Assembly: GCA_964628465.1 (NCBI GenBank)
Contig: CAZVOA010000006.1
Location: 57,869 to 121,868 of the forward strand
Length of the DNA: 64,000 nt
From: JAFGPS01 sp964628465
GTDB lineage: Bacteria; Planctomycetota; Phycisphaerae; Sedimentisphaerales; Anaerobacaceae
Direction of reading: 5' to 3'
The position numbers and the translations under genes are program-made. The notes beneath the pieces are model-generated. The model saw only the letters and a list, made by a program, of their open reading frames with translations, made no database searches and was not told where the DNA came from. This document shows positions 43,310 to 53,178 of the stretch, piece after piece. Numbering within the stretch: the stretch's first letter is position 1; each line of letters begins with the position of its first letter.

Positions 43310-44710
43310 ATGGCAAATAAAACATTCAAGACATTCGATAAATTCGATTTGGAACCATTTGCTGGCCAGCTTACAAAATACTTAAAAATTGAATCGCAAT
43401 TTGTAGAAGGCAGTTTTGTTCTAAGCTTAAATAGTGAATTCGGAAGTGGAAAGACAACATTTCTTGAGATGTGGCAGGAAAAACTACAAGAAGAGAAATC
43501 AGCGAATGTTGTATTGTTGAACTCATGGCAATCTGATTTTCATGGAGATGCTTTATTAGCTATCATATCAGGATTGTTAGATGCTCTTGGCTCTTCAGTT
43601 ATAAAGTCAGAAAAAGATTCTATTAAAGAAACGGCAGGTAAGCTTAGTAAATTTGCTCTTTCAATTGGAAATGATGTTGTAAGTAAGTTTATAGGTATTG
43701 ATTTTATAAAAGCTGGAGATTATGCTGAATCCGGAGATTCTAAGAATGAAACAACTTTGGGGCATGCTTGTTTTGAAGTGTACCATAAACGGCAAGAGAT
43801 ATTCCATGAATTGAAGACACATTTAACAAATCTTACAAAAGATCCAGAAAATCGAATAATCATTATTATAGATGAGTTAGACCGTTGCAGGCCAACTTAC
43901 GCAATTGAGTTCTTGGAAACTATAAAACATTTCTTTGATATAAAAGGTCTCATTTTTGTTCTTGGTGTTGATAAAGGACAATTAGCTTCTTCAGCAAAAG
44001 CACTTTTTGGAACTTACCTTAACTTTGATGAATACTATCGAAAGTTTGCTCATAGAAATGTCTCCTTGCCTGTAAAATCAAAGGAAATAACAAGAAAGTT
44101 TTGTAGACAACTTATTGATGAATATTTAAGTTTAGAAGCTTTTAAAAATAAACAACGTTTTGCCTTTATTAATTATGACCAATATAAAAAAGAAGAGATT
44201 TTAGAAATATGTAATTCTTTTTCATTGAATGCCCGACAACTACATGAACTTTTTAGAACCTTGGCACATGCTTTTTCATCATTATCTGAAACATCTAGTA
44301 GATTAAGATGGGGCTGGCTTTATGGTACTTTATTTATGATTGTTATTAATATGAAAGAGAAAGATAAAATTGTTTACCATAAAATAGGAAGGAAAGAAAT
44401 TACCATAAAAGAATTCACAAGTTATTTTAAAAAACTAAACTTTATTAAGAATATTTCAACCCCTGATAATTGGTGGGCAAATTTACTTTATTCAGGAGTT
44501 TTTGGGGTAGATTTATTCCAAGAAATGGAAAATGAATTTGTGGAATTAGGTATTAAACAACCGCAATCTCAATTAGATAATAGAACTTTTGAGGAAAAAT
44601 TGAAAGGTTTTTCATCTGATGCTTATGGGAGATTCTATAATTTTAGAGAAAGCGTCTTTTCAAAGATTTATGAAGTTCTTGAGAGGCTTAAAACCTTTTC
44701 GGAATCATAA
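43310..44710 (+). CDS. KAP family P-loop NTPase
   Basis: 466 residues. P-loop NSEFGSGKTT at 41-50 (Lys48), a Trp-containing strand LLNSWQSDF after it, and Walker B RIIIIIDELDRCRP at 182-194 followed by LETIKHFFDIKGLIFVLGVDKGQLASS, the signature of KAP ATPases (PF07693 type), then a lid with LNARQLHELFRTL. The transmembrane insert of many KAP proteins is missing, so this member is probably cytoplasmic. KAP NTPases occur in several anti-phage and mobile-element settings. The codon use is more AT-rich than that of the housekeeping neighbours. RBS AAGAGGAAA. Eleven bases before the Gp37/Gp68-like gene. Confidence 0.82.
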   Translation: MANKTFKTFDKFDLEPFAGQLTKYLKIESQFVEGSFVLSLNSEFGSGKTTFLEMWQEKLQEEKSANVVLLNSWQSDFHGDALLAIISGLLDALGSSVIKSEKDSIKETAGKLSKFALSIGNDVVSKFIGIDFIKAGDYAESGDSKNETTLGHACFEVYHKRQEIFHELKTHLTNLTKDPENRIIIIIDELDRCRPTYAIEFLETIKHFFDIKGLIFVLGVDKGQLASSAKALFGTYLNFDEYYRKFAHRNVSLPVKSKEITRKFCRQLIDEYLSLEAFKNKQRFAFINYDQYKKEEILEICNSFSLNARQLHELFRTLAHAFSSLSETSSRLRWGWLYGTLFMIVINMKEKDKIVYHKIGRKEITIKEFTSYFKKLNFIKNISTPDNWWANLLYSGVFGVDLFQEMENEFVELGIKQPQSQLDNRTFEEKLKGFSSDAYGRFYNFRESVFSKIYEVLERLKTFSES

Positions 44711-44721
44711 AAAGCAAAGAA

Positions 44722-45435
44722 ATGAAAAATAGTAAAATAGAATGGACTGAATCGACCTGGAATCCTGTGACGGGGTGCAGTAAGATAAGTCCGGGTTGTT
44801 TGAATTGCTATGCTGAGCGGATGGCGTTGCGGCTAAAAGCTATGGGGCAGCATAATTATCGCAATGGATTTAAGGTTACATGTCATAAGGAATGCCTTGA
44901 ATTGCCTTTGCGATGGAAAAAGCCGCAGATGATTTTTGTCAATTCTATGAGTGATCTTTTTCATGAAGATGTTCCAGTTGATTTTATATTGGATATATTT
45001 TCTACAATGCAATGCGCAAAGCAGCATCAATATCAAATCCTTACCAAAAGAGCGGAAAGGCTCGCTCAATTATCTCCTGAACTTCCATGGCGGAAAAATA
45101 TTTGGATGGGCGTAACAGTCGAATCGTCAGATTATAAATATAGTATTGACTATTTGCGATATACTTCGGCGCATATCAAATTCTTATCGCTTGAGCCTTT
45201 ATTAAATGATATCGGCGAGCTTGATTTGAATGAAATTGACTGGGTGATTGTCGGTGGTGAATCCGGGCCCGGGGCACGGCCTATGAAAATTGAGTGGGTA
45301 AGGAATATTCGCGAGCAATGCCTTGCTCAGAATGTGCCTTTCTTTTTCAAGCAGTGGGGCGGTGTTAATAAGAAAAAAGCAGGCAGGGTCTTGGACGGCA
45401 AAACGTGGGATAAAATGCCGGTAGTAATTGAATAA
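44722..45435 (+). CDS. phage Gp37/Gp68 family protein (DUF5131, three-Cys motif)
   Basis: 237 residues, full length for the family. The N-terminus IEWTESTWNPVTGCSKIS is followed by the three-cysteine motif Cys19-x6-Cys26-x2-Cys29 (GCLNCYAERMA), which looks like a variant of the radical-SAM cluster motif. Further conserved parts: FVNSMSDLFHEDVP, YQILTKRAERL, MGVTVES, FLSLEPLL, VIVGGESGPGARPM and FFFKQWGG. Family members occur in phages and next to partner genes of unknown function. Here the partner is a KAP NTPase rather than the commoner three-Cys-motif partner (TcmP). Biochemical function is not established. Confidence 0.85.
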   Translation: MKNSKIEWTESTWNPVTGCSKISPGCLNCYAERMALRLKAMGQHNYRNGFKVTCHKECLELPLRWKKPQMIFVNSMSDLFHEDVPVDFILDIFSTMQCAKQHQYQILTKRAERLAQLSPELPWRKNIWMGVTVESSDYKYSIDYLRYTSAHIKFLSLEPLLNDIGELDLNEIDWVIVGGESGPGARPMKIEWVRNIREQCLAQNVPFFFKQWGGVNKKKAGRVLDGKTWDKMPVVIE

Positions 45436-45876
45436 TAAGAAATTATCAACCAAGTTCAATTTACGACCTGTACTTTGGGTAAAATAGCAAAAAGCGGCTA
45501 ATTCGCATATAGGGCTGCCGCATATCCGCAAAGACAAATACTTCTAATTAGATTGCATTCTATTTTCTTCTTCAGAGTCCTATAACTATAAATAGATTTA
45601 CAATTTCTCAATTTTTTTGAAAATTCTTGATTATTAATACTAAAAACGGGAACTATCCAGCTTTTTAACTGTCTGATTATATAGCTGATTTTCAAAAAAA
45701 TTACATTGATGGAATTGAATTAGTATTATTTATGAATTTTTTGAGAAGTTTACAGAATAAGATTTTGAAGTATGAAGCTCACAGGCAGAACGAAACCGGT
45801 GTGCTTTTTCGTATTATTAATCGTGTTAGTAAATTATAGGATGGGCTTTGCCCGGTCAGGATTAGGGGTGATCTTA
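45436..45876. other. 441-bp region upstream of the secretion operon
   Basis: AT-rich, no RNA gene. The frame of gspD is open from an ATG at 45772. Possible promoter parts (TTGAAA near 45617) lack a convincing -10 at the right distance, so the operon promoter is not assigned. Confidence 0.4.
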
Positions 45877-48800
45877 ATGACAACGAAACGACTTTCCTTC
45901 AAATGGTACATAATAACTGTCATATTAACACTATTTTCAATAAAATGTTCTGGCGTTCTTACAGCGGCTCAACTTGATACCGCCAAATATGACTTCCTTG
46001 GCTTTAATAATATATCCGCCGAGAAAGGACTAAAGTATTTATCAGAGGCGAAAATAGGTGATGTATCTCGTATGCCCAATTCGCCGACTGTACTGGTCAC
46101 TTCAACCAACCCGGCGAACCTGGAGAAAGCGAAAGTTATCCGGGACGTTGTCGATTGCGGCAAAGAATATTCTATAAGATTTATTCCTCTACTGTCAAAG
46201 GAACTTCCATCCGCCAACCAGATTAAGAATAATATAGGAACTATTACCATCGGCGATTTCTCCAATCCGCCCGCTAAAGATGGACATGCCAGAACAATCA
46301 TCGATATTTATAATGATAATGTGATTATTATAACACCTTCTAATTTGATAGACAGGGTGGCTGATACAATTACACAACTTCAAAAAACAAATGCAAATGA
46401 CTCTTCTGAAGAAACCACGATAGTCAAAACAAACGAAACCAGAATTGAGCCTGCGTTGAATAACAAGGAATTGAGTATTACTCCTTCTTTGTTTACGGCA
46501 AACGTTTCAAAAGACAGTCAAAATCTGGAATTAATAAACCAGAGAATAACAGATTCCGCGGCAGTTAAAACAGTATCTTCACCTGACGCGAAACCTGTTG
46601 AAACCAAATCGAATCTGGAAGCGGAAAATTCATTAGTTGATATTTCAAGCATTCCTAATCTGGATACCGAAATAGTCATAACTTTACCCGAACAGTTGAC
46701 ATTAACTGAATTTATTGGCTTGGCAGGTCCTTATTTGAAAATGGATTTTATGTATAATGCCGAGGACCTTGCCAATAAAAATGTTACTATTAATCCCAAT
46801 GGTGTATTAAAAGGAAGTATTAAAATCAGAGACCTTTATAATTATCTCGATACGATTTTACGATTTAAAAATTTAGCAATGGTTCGTGAAATAGGTAATC
46901 TCGTGCTTATCGTTCCCAAGGATAGTGTTATAAATCACAATTCAGCTTTTCCTGATACTCCTATTGAACCAGGTGATTCAGTGAGAACTGAGACTTTTGG
47001 ACTTAAATACATAAGCACATCTACTGCTGAGAACATGATCAGGCAAATGCAGCTTGGAATTCAGATTACAGCAATCCCGGAAAATAAACAACTTATGATA
47101 ACAGAATTCACGAGCCGTATGCCTCGTATCAAATCTTTACTGGATATATTAGATAAACCGGGAGATCCGAAAAAATTCAGATACAGGCAGCTTCAGCATA
47201 CTTATCCGCAATCACTTGTACCAAAAATACAGGCACTTGCCGAACAATTGGAGTCCGTATCAATTACAATTTCGCCAACATCCGGCACGAGTATTCCGCC
47301 GCGTCCTGAAAAACGCGAAGGTGAATCTGATGCTTCATTTAGAAATAGAACAACTCAATGGGAAACTGAAGTCAGACGTTTAAGCACTGAAGCTGCTTCC
47401 AGGGGAAGCTCTCCGACAAAATCTTCTTCTGTTGAGCCAGGAACTGAGACGGTATTTATTGATTCTGATGAAAGAACCAATAGAGTACTTATGATAGGTT
47501 TAGATAAGCAATTGGACCAGGTTGAAGAACTTATCGATACACTTGATGTTGTAATGAACGACCCGCGAGAGTTCCGTAAATATAAAATCGAACATATCGA
47601 CGCGGAAGAAGTATTGAAAAAACTCGAAGACCTTAATGTTATTCCTAAAACTCAGGATACAAAGGATTCTTCTCGTACAACGAAATCGACACAACCTACG
47701 AGAATCACCACCGGCGCAGAACCAAGAGAAACACCTCTTCTTCCAAGTCCATCTCCGAGTTCCAACAATGGTGACGGCGATACTCTTCAGGCAGTTGGCG
47801 AAGAACCTTTGGCGGTATTAGTCGCAGCAACAAATTCGCTCTTAATCAACGCGACAAAAGAACAGCATTTTCGCATAGCGACTGTTATAGAGCTTGTGGA
47901 CAATGCCAGAGAAGAAACACCATTTAAGATTTATCAGCTTAGAAATACCGACCCTGCTCATGTCCTGAAGATTCTTGAGCCGTTGATTGAGGAAACAATA
48001 CGAGGGCCGGAAGATAAAATAGAGTCAGTAGTGCCGAAACAGGATGAACAGATTACTATAGTTGCTGATCCGAACACATCTTCATTGATTGTAAACGCGA
48101 ATATGAGAAATCAGGATTGGATAGCGAGTCTGATAAAAGTATTGGATAAGCGCAGGCCGCAGGTTTTAATTGATGTAACATTGGTTCAGATATCGAAGAA
48201 TGATGCGTTCAATTATGATCTTAATCTTCTTTCGAGTATTCCAGACCTTACGAATACTTCTGGTATCACTAAGGCTCTATTACCTGATATAAGCAAAATA
48301 CAATCAAACTCAGGAGCATATAATCTTTTCGATCCGCCAAGCGGCAGTACAAGAAGTTCCAATGCCCATTATCTGGATTTGCAGTCTAATGGAACTACCG
48401 GCGGAACAGGATTTTATGGCGATAAACATATCAACGCACTTCTCAATATGATGGAAAAGAAAGATTATGGCCGAGTTATGGCAAAGCCTCAAATTCTTGT
48501 TAATGATAACCAGATGGGATCTATCAGTACAACAGATACGACATATGTTACATTAAAAAGCTCTTCTCCGATTGGTACAATCAGCACTACAGCGCAAACA
48601 AATGTACCTCAGTATGAAACAGGGATCAAATTTGAGGGATATGATGCTGGTATCTCGCTTGAAATTACACCTCATATCAGTGAAAGTGATTTACTGCGTC
48701 TGGATATTCTTTTAACAAGAAAAGATTTTGGGACCATAACAGGTGACAGACCACCGGACACAACAGACAGCACAGTTCAAACCAAGGTTACAATTCCTGA

Positions 48801-49131
48801 CGGAAGCACAATAATCCTTGGTGGAATGCTGAAAATGAACCAGAGCAAAGGTGGCTCAAAGGTACCGTTACTTAGTGAGATTCCGTTATTAGGTGCACTT
48901 TTCAGATCTGTTAATAATAGTGACTTACAGAAAAATCTATACGTATTCGTAAAAGCCGAAATTATCAGACCTCCGGATGAAGAAGGTTCAGGACAGATAG
49001 ATTTGGAACGTATATCAAAAAGAAATCAGGATGAATACGAAGGATATGAAAAACAATTCCAAGAATATCAAAGTTTCCCAGGAATTAAACCGAAACCTAT
49101 GGTACCAGCTAAAGTACTGGATAGAAAATAA
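45877..49131 (+). CDS. gspD: type II secretion system secretin GspD
   Basis: 1084 residues from the ATG at 45877, which follows AGGGGTGA and opens with a normal signal peptide (KWYIITVILTLFSIKC). An ATG at 45772 would add 35 residues with no good ribosome site. It forms the outer-membrane channel. A unique N-terminal stretch of about 270 residues comes before the N0 domain (LTLTEFIGLAGPYLKMDFMYN), followed by N1-N3 domains (DERTNRVLMIGLDKQLDQVEELIDTLD, TNSLLINATKEQH) joined by Ser/Thr/Pro-rich linkers, then the secretin domain (about 760-1010: VLIDVTLVQISKNDAFNYD, VMAKPQILVNDNQ, TIILGGMLK, VPLLSEIPLLGALFRS). Longer than the usual 650-700 residues. First gene of the operon. Confidence 0.9.
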   Translation: MTTKRLSFKWYIITVILTLFSIKCSGVLTAAQLDTAKYDFLGFNNISAEKGLKYLSEAKIGDVSRMPNSPTVLVTSTNPANLEKAKVIRDVVDCGKEYSIRFIPLLSKELPSANQIKNNIGTITIGDFSNPPAKDGHARTIIDIYNDNVIIITPSNLIDRVADTITQLQKTNANDSSEETTIVKTNETRIEPALNNKELSITPSLFTANVSKDSQNLELINQRITDSAAVKTVSSPDAKPVETKSNLEAENSLVDISSIPNLDTEIVITLPEQLTLTEFIGLAGPYLKMDFMYNAEDLANKNVTINPNGVLKGSIKIRDLYNYLDTILRFKNLAMVREIGNLVLIVPKDSVINHNSAFPDTPIEPGDSVRTETFGLKYISTSTAENMIRQMQLGIQITAIPENKQLMITEFTSRMPRIKSLLDILDKPGDPKKFRYRQLQHTYPQSLVPKIQALAEQLESVSITISPTSGTSIPPRPEKREGESDASFRNRTTQWETEVRRLSTEAASRGSSPTKSSSVEPGTETVFIDSDERTNRVLMIGLDKQLDQVEELIDTLDVVMNDPREFRKYKIEHIDAEEVLKKLEDLNVIPKTQDTKDSSRTTKSTQPTRITTGAEPRETPLLPSPSPSSNNGDGDTLQAVGEEPLAVLVAATNSLLINATKEQHFRIATVIELVDNAREETPFKIYQLRNTDPAHVLKILEPLIEETIRGPEDKIESVVPKQDEQITIVADPNTSSLIVNANMRNQDWIASLIKVLDKRRPQVLIDVTLVQISKNDAFNYDLNLLSSIPDLTNTSGITKALLPDISKIQSNSGAYNLFDPPSGSTRSSNAHYLDLQSNGTTGGTGFYGDKHINALLNMMEKKDYGRVMAKPQILVNDNQMGSISTTDTTYVTLKSSSPIGTISTTAQTNVPQYETGIKFEGYDAGISLEITPHISESDLLRLDILLTRKDFGTITGDRPPDTTDSTVQTKVTIPDGSTIILGGMLKMNQSKGGSKVPLLSEIPLLGALFRSVNNSDLQKNLYVFVKAEIIRPPDEEGSGQIDLERISKRNQDEYEGYEKQFQEYQSFPGIKPKPMVPAKVLDRK

Positions 49132-49133
49132 AA

Positions 49134-50873
49134 ATGAAAGAATTACTATTTCAAGCAGCAAAAAGAACGGGCCTGGTTGATACTGAACAATTAAGTAAGT
49201 ATCTGGAAGAAAACTCCGGCCAGGGACGAATTGACGAGGTTTTACTCAATTGCCCGTTCTATACCGAAGATGTGGTACTGAAATTATTCGCCGAAGCATT
49301 AGGCTGGGAATATCTGCCTGATATTCCATCTAAAAATGTCCCGGTGGAATTTATAGAAAAAGTACCGGCAACTTATGCCCAGCATCACTTTCTTATTGGT
49401 ATAAAATCGAACGGGACGAATGGTGATACTTCCGGCGAGCCAGACGATGAAGATGGTTTAACAGAACTGACAGTCGTACTATCAAAACCGCTTGACACAA
49501 ATGCGCTGGACAACGTCTCAAAGATGACAGGACTTCCGGTAAAAGCCGCTGTTTCGACTCGTGCAGCTATTACTTCAGTTATTGACGTTGCATATGAGCA
49601 GAGATCAACAGTTATCGAGGAAGTCGCAGAAGAACTGGATTCACAGAACCTCGACCAACTTGTCGATGAAGTTTCAACTTCCGATGACCTGCTTGATGTC
49701 GTGAATAGGCCTCCTGTTATAAGACTTGTTAATGATATTTTGTTCCGCGCTTTACAGCTTCGAGCCAGTGATATTCATGTTCATCCATTCGAGTCGAGAA
49801 TACAAATTCGTTATCGAATCGATGGAATTCTTTACGATACACTGAGCCTGAACAAAAATATTCTGCCTCTTATTACTTCACGTATTAAAGTTATGGCGGG
49901 TATGGATATTGCCGAGCGAAGACTTCCACAGGACGGCAGATGCTCCGTAAGGCTCGGCCAGAGAGAAGTTGATTTACGTATCAGCACGGTTCCGACAAGT
50001 TTCGGTGAAAGAAGTGTTCTCAGGCTTCTGGATAAAAGTTCAGGAATATTTTCTTTGGACGAATTGGGACTCGCGAAAGAAGACCTTGATAAGTTCGATT
50101 CTTTACTTACACGTTCTCACGGTGTAATTTTTGTGACAGGCCCGACCGGCAGCGGTAAAAGCACAACTTTATATGCCTGTCTTAACAGAATAAATTCAGC
50201 AGAAAAAAATGTTCTCACTATTGAAGACCCGATTGAATATCAGCTCGAAGGTATCAGCCAGATTCAGGTTGCAAACAAGAAAGGCATGACCTTCGCCACA
50301 TCTCTCCGGCACGTTCTTCGTCAGGACCCCGACGTTATCATGGTCGGTGAGGTTCGTGACATCGAAACAGCCCGAATGGCCATACAATCTTCACTCACAG
50401 GCCACCTGGTCTTCAGTACTTTACATACCAATGATTCAGCGGGTGCAGTCAGCAGGCTTTTGGATCTTGGAGTTGAGCCGTATCTTGTAAGCTCATCTCT
50501 TATTGCTATAATAGCCCAGAGACTTGTACGAAAAGTTTGTCAGGACTGCAAAGAACCGGTAGAGCCTGCGTTGCACGAGCTGAAGGAACTTGGTTTGGCT
50601 GATGAAGCCGGCAAAGGTAAATTCTTCGTCGGTAAAGGATGCGATAAATGTTTCAATACAGGTTATCGCGGCAGAACAGGAATTTATGAAATGATGTTGA
50701 TTAACCAGGATGTGCAGAATCTTATATACGCCAGAGAATCCGCTGGTACAATAAAAAGACATGCCCTGAACGCTGGATTGAAGACTTTACGAATAGATGG
50801 AGCCAGAAAAGCTCTTGCGGGTATAACGACAATAGCTGAAGTACTGAGAGTGACGCAAGCTGATCTTACTTAG
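49134..50873 (+). CDS. gspE: type II secretion ATPase GspE
   Basis: 579 residues. Cytoplasmic hexameric ATPase that powers pseudopilus assembly. N-terminal GspE/PilB domain (about 1-170), then the ATPase core: ASDIHVHPFESRIQIRYRIDG, Walker A GPTGSGKSTT at about 336-345, the Asp-box IEDPIEYQLEGISQ, Walker B DPDVIMVGEVRD and the His-box HLVFSTLHTND. A zinc-binding tetracysteine domain (CQDC and CDKC, about 469-506) is typical of GspE. It starts 2 bases after gspD. Confidence 0.94.
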   Translation: MKELLFQAAKRTGLVDTEQLSKYLEENSGQGRIDEVLLNCPFYTEDVVLKLFAEALGWEYLPDIPSKNVPVEFIEKVPATYAQHHFLIGIKSNGTNGDTSGEPDDEDGLTELTVVLSKPLDTNALDNVSKMTGLPVKAAVSTRAAITSVIDVAYEQRSTVIEEVAEELDSQNLDQLVDEVSTSDDLLDVVNRPPVIRLVNDILFRALQLRASDIHVHPFESRIQIRYRIDGILYDTLSLNKNILPLITSRIKVMAGMDIAERRLPQDGRCSVRLGQREVDLRISTVPTSFGERSVLRLLDKSSGIFSLDELGLAKEDLDKFDSLLTRSHGVIFVTGPTGSGKSTTLYACLNRINSAEKNVLTIEDPIEYQLEGISQIQVANKKGMTFATSLRHVLRQDPDVIMVGEVRDIETARMAIQSSLTGHLVFSTLHTNDSAGAVSRLLDLGVEPYLVSSSLIAIIAQRLVRKVCQDCKEPVEPALHELKELGLADEAGKGKFFVGKGCDKCFNTGYRGRTGIYEMMLINQDVQNLIYARESAGTIKRHALNAGLKTLRIDGARKALAGITTIAEVLRVTQADLT

Positions 50874-50918
50874 CAGATGTTTCCCGTAAATAAAAGTAAC
50901 GGGATAAAGAGTAATAAA

Positions 50919-52136
50919 ATGCCAAGATACCAATACATAGCAATAGAAGCAAACGGCAAAAAAGTCAAAGGTGCTATAACCGCCGAAAGCTCGTACGCCG
51001 CGAGAAAACAGCTTAGGGTGCGAAATATACATCCTTCTTCAATCGTGGAAACAGGCTCGGATAAAAAAAGTAAATCAGGGCTTTTCCCCAATTTAAAGAA
51101 AGGAAATAAAAATCAGGTAATTGAGTTTACCAAGCAAATGGCGACCCTGTTGAATTCCGGTATAAAACTTACGGATTCTCTTTCTGTTCTTGCGATGCAA
51201 ATCAGCGACACAAAATTAAAAAATGCTGTTATCGATATTCGCGACCGCGTAGTTACAGGAGAATCGTTTACTGATGCTATAAAAGATTACAGTGATTATT
51301 TCGATGTAATATATGTGAGCATGGTTCGAGTCGGTGACATGACGGGTTCTTTGGGACAAAGCCTGACGACCATCGCAGGCTTTATGGAAAAAAGGCAGAA
51401 AGTCGAATCAAAAATTATTACCGCGATGATATACCCGATTATACTGGTAATCTTTTGCGTTATCGTAATTATGTTCATGACGATAAAAGTTATTCCGACC
51501 ATAGGTGAACAAATCGCTCAGGCTGGACAGGAATTGCCCTGGCTGACACAGCGATTAATGGATTTCAAAAACATAATAGTAAGCTGGAAAATACTTGTTG
51601 TAATAGCGGTGATTTTCGCAATAATTACAATTTTATGGCGTTTTGTAAAAACCGAACGCGGAGCATATTTACGTGATAAGTTTATATTGTCTCTACCGTT
51701 ATTTGGGCCGCTTATCAAACAGCGTGTTGTCGCGAGATTTGCTTCGACACTTTCGACCCTGATTGGTTCCGGGCTTGCTATGGCCGAATCACTTCGTGTC
51801 GTCGCGGAAGTTACCGGCAATACTATAATGAAAAAAGCGATACAACAGTCAAGAGAAAGAATTCTGGCCGGAGCGGACATTGCTACGCCTTTGCGTGACA
51901 GCGGCGTAATTGATCCGGCGATTGCTCATATGGTCGCGGTCGGAGAAAAAAGCGGTGAACTTGAAAAAATGCTCAAAAATATCAGCGATAATCTCGAAGC
52001 ATCGACAGATGTTGTTATCGAGAGATTAAGCGCAACAATCGAACCGGTTATTATAGTAGTAATGGCTGGTATTGTAGGAGTAATTGCTTATGCTACAATA
52101 GCGCCAATTCTTGAAATTACATCAGGACAATTTTAA
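50919..52136 (+). CDS. gspF: type II secretion inner-membrane protein GspF
   Basis: 405 residues from the ATG at 50919; the frame continues 14 codons upstream but the N-terminus MPRYQYIAIEANGKKVKG is the family's. Platform protein: two copies of the T2SF cytoplasmic domain (FTKQMATLLNSGIKLTDSL and FASTLSTLIGSGLAMAESL) and three transmembrane helices, the first about 170 residues in. It connects GspE to the pseudopilus. Confidence 0.93.
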   Translation: MPRYQYIAIEANGKKVKGAITAESSYAARKQLRVRNIHPSSIVETGSDKKSKSGLFPNLKKGNKNQVIEFTKQMATLLNSGIKLTDSLSVLAMQISDTKLKNAVIDIRDRVVTGESFTDAIKDYSDYFDVIYVSMVRVGDMTGSLGQSLTTIAGFMEKRQKVESKIITAMIYPIILVIFCVIVIMFMTIKVIPTIGEQIAQAGQELPWLTQRLMDFKNIIVSWKILVVIAVIFAIITILWRFVKTERGAYLRDKFILSLPLFGPLIKQRVVARFASTLSTLIGSGLAMAESLRVVAEVTGNTIMKKAIQQSRERILAGADIATPLRDSGVIDPAIAHMVAVGEKSGELEKMLKNISDNLEASTDVVIERLSATIEPVIIVVMAGIVGVIAYATIAPILEITSGQF

Positions 52137-52155
52137 TTTACCTATGGAGTGCGAT

Positions 52156-52587
52156 ATGATTCAAACAAGAAGACACAGAAAACAACGAAATGGCTTTACA
52201 ATGATCGAAATTATGGCGGTTCTTATTATCCTTGGACTTTTGGCAACATTGGTAGGAACTAACGTTCTAAAGAATATTGAAAAAGGAAAAGACATAATTA
52301 CGAGAACCAACTTGAAGCAGTATCATACAGCCGTGAAATCCTTCAGAATGGAATGCGGCAGATACCCAACAGAAGAAGAAGGATTGATGGCGCTTATTGA
52401 AGCACCGAGTGATATATCAAATTATCCTGATGGTGGATTCGTGGATGGTGCTAAAATAGAAACAGATGGCTGGAAGCATGATTTTATTTACGAGCTTGTT
52501 CCTCCTTCAGGTTTTTTAATCAGAAGCTGCGGACCGGACGGTGACCAGGATACCGATGATGATATTGTAAGCACAGACCTAAATTAA
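52156..52587 (+). CDS. gspG: major pseudopilin GspG
   Basis: 143 residues from the ATG at 52156 (GGAG 6 bases upstream). Prepilin signal NGFTMIEIMAVLIILGLLATL, with cleavage after Gly and Glu at +5. The globular domain contains CGRYPTEEEGLMALIEAP and ends with the acidic, calcium-binding-like GPDGDQDTDDDIVS loop characteristic of GspG. Builds the shaft of the pseudopilus. A prepilin peptidase is needed but is not in the window. Confidence 0.93.
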   Translation: MIQTRRHRKQRNGFTMIEIMAVLIILGLLATLVGTNVLKNIEKGKDIITRTNLKQYHTAVKSFRMECGRYPTEEEGLMALIEAPSDISNYPDGGFVDGAKIETDGWKHDFIYELVPPSGFLIRSCGPDGDQDTDDDIVSTDLN

Positions 52588-52602
52588 AACGAGTATTGTA
52601 TT

Positions 52603-53178
52603 ATGGAGATAAGCAGCAACACTGCGCATACTTGCGGCATCCGATTCCAAAGACAAAATGCCTTTAGCATGGCTGAGATGCTCGTGGTACTTGTACTATT
52701 ATCACTGATGCTTCTATTGGCCCAGGCGAATGTTTTTACGATGCTCAAAAGGAATTCCTTCAGGTCGCAGGTACAGCTTCTTATCTCAACCATGCAGTCG
52801 GCGATAAACGCCGCGTCACAAAGCGAAAGAAGATATGAATTCATTGTAGATTTAACAGAACAATCTTTCTTGCTGCGCGAAATTACTACATCGGATTTGG
52901 CTGAAGTTCTGGAAGAAGAAATTCTTATCAGTCAAAACTTAAGTGATAAATGCACAGTGGTCTCAGTTGAATTCGACGACGGGGATTATACTTTTGACGG
53001 CAAGGCTAAATTTAGAGCAGGCCATGCAGGCTGGGCGTATGGCGGGAAAATTGTTCTGCAGGACGAGTATGACCAGAAGTATTCTATTGTTGTGAATCGT
53101 ATGGATAGAATAGTTGTATTTAGAAAAGGTGATTATAAGCTTATTAAACCTGTACCCAAAGATGAACTTGAAACGTAA
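52603..53178 (+). CDS. gspH: minor pseudopilin, GspH-like
   Basis: 191 residues. N-methylation-type signal AFSMAEMLVVLVLLSLMLLLAQ with Glu at +5, cleavage expected after Ala rather than Gly (position -1), which is an unusual variant. The rest is strand-rich with no Cys pair. Assigned GspH from its position after gspG and its globular domain of about 150 residues; sequence similarity alone would only say minor pseudopilin. Its end overlaps the next gene by 17 bases. Confidence 0.78.
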   Translation: MEISSNTAHTCGIRFQRQNAFSMAEMLVVLVLLSLMLLLAQANVFTMLKRNSFRSQVQLLISTMQSAINAASQSERRYEFIVDLTEQSFLLREITTSDLAEVLEEEILISQNLSDKCTVVSVEFDDGDYTFDGKAKFRAGHAGWAYGGKIVLQDEYDQKYSIVVNRMDRIVVFRKGDYKLIKPVPKDELET

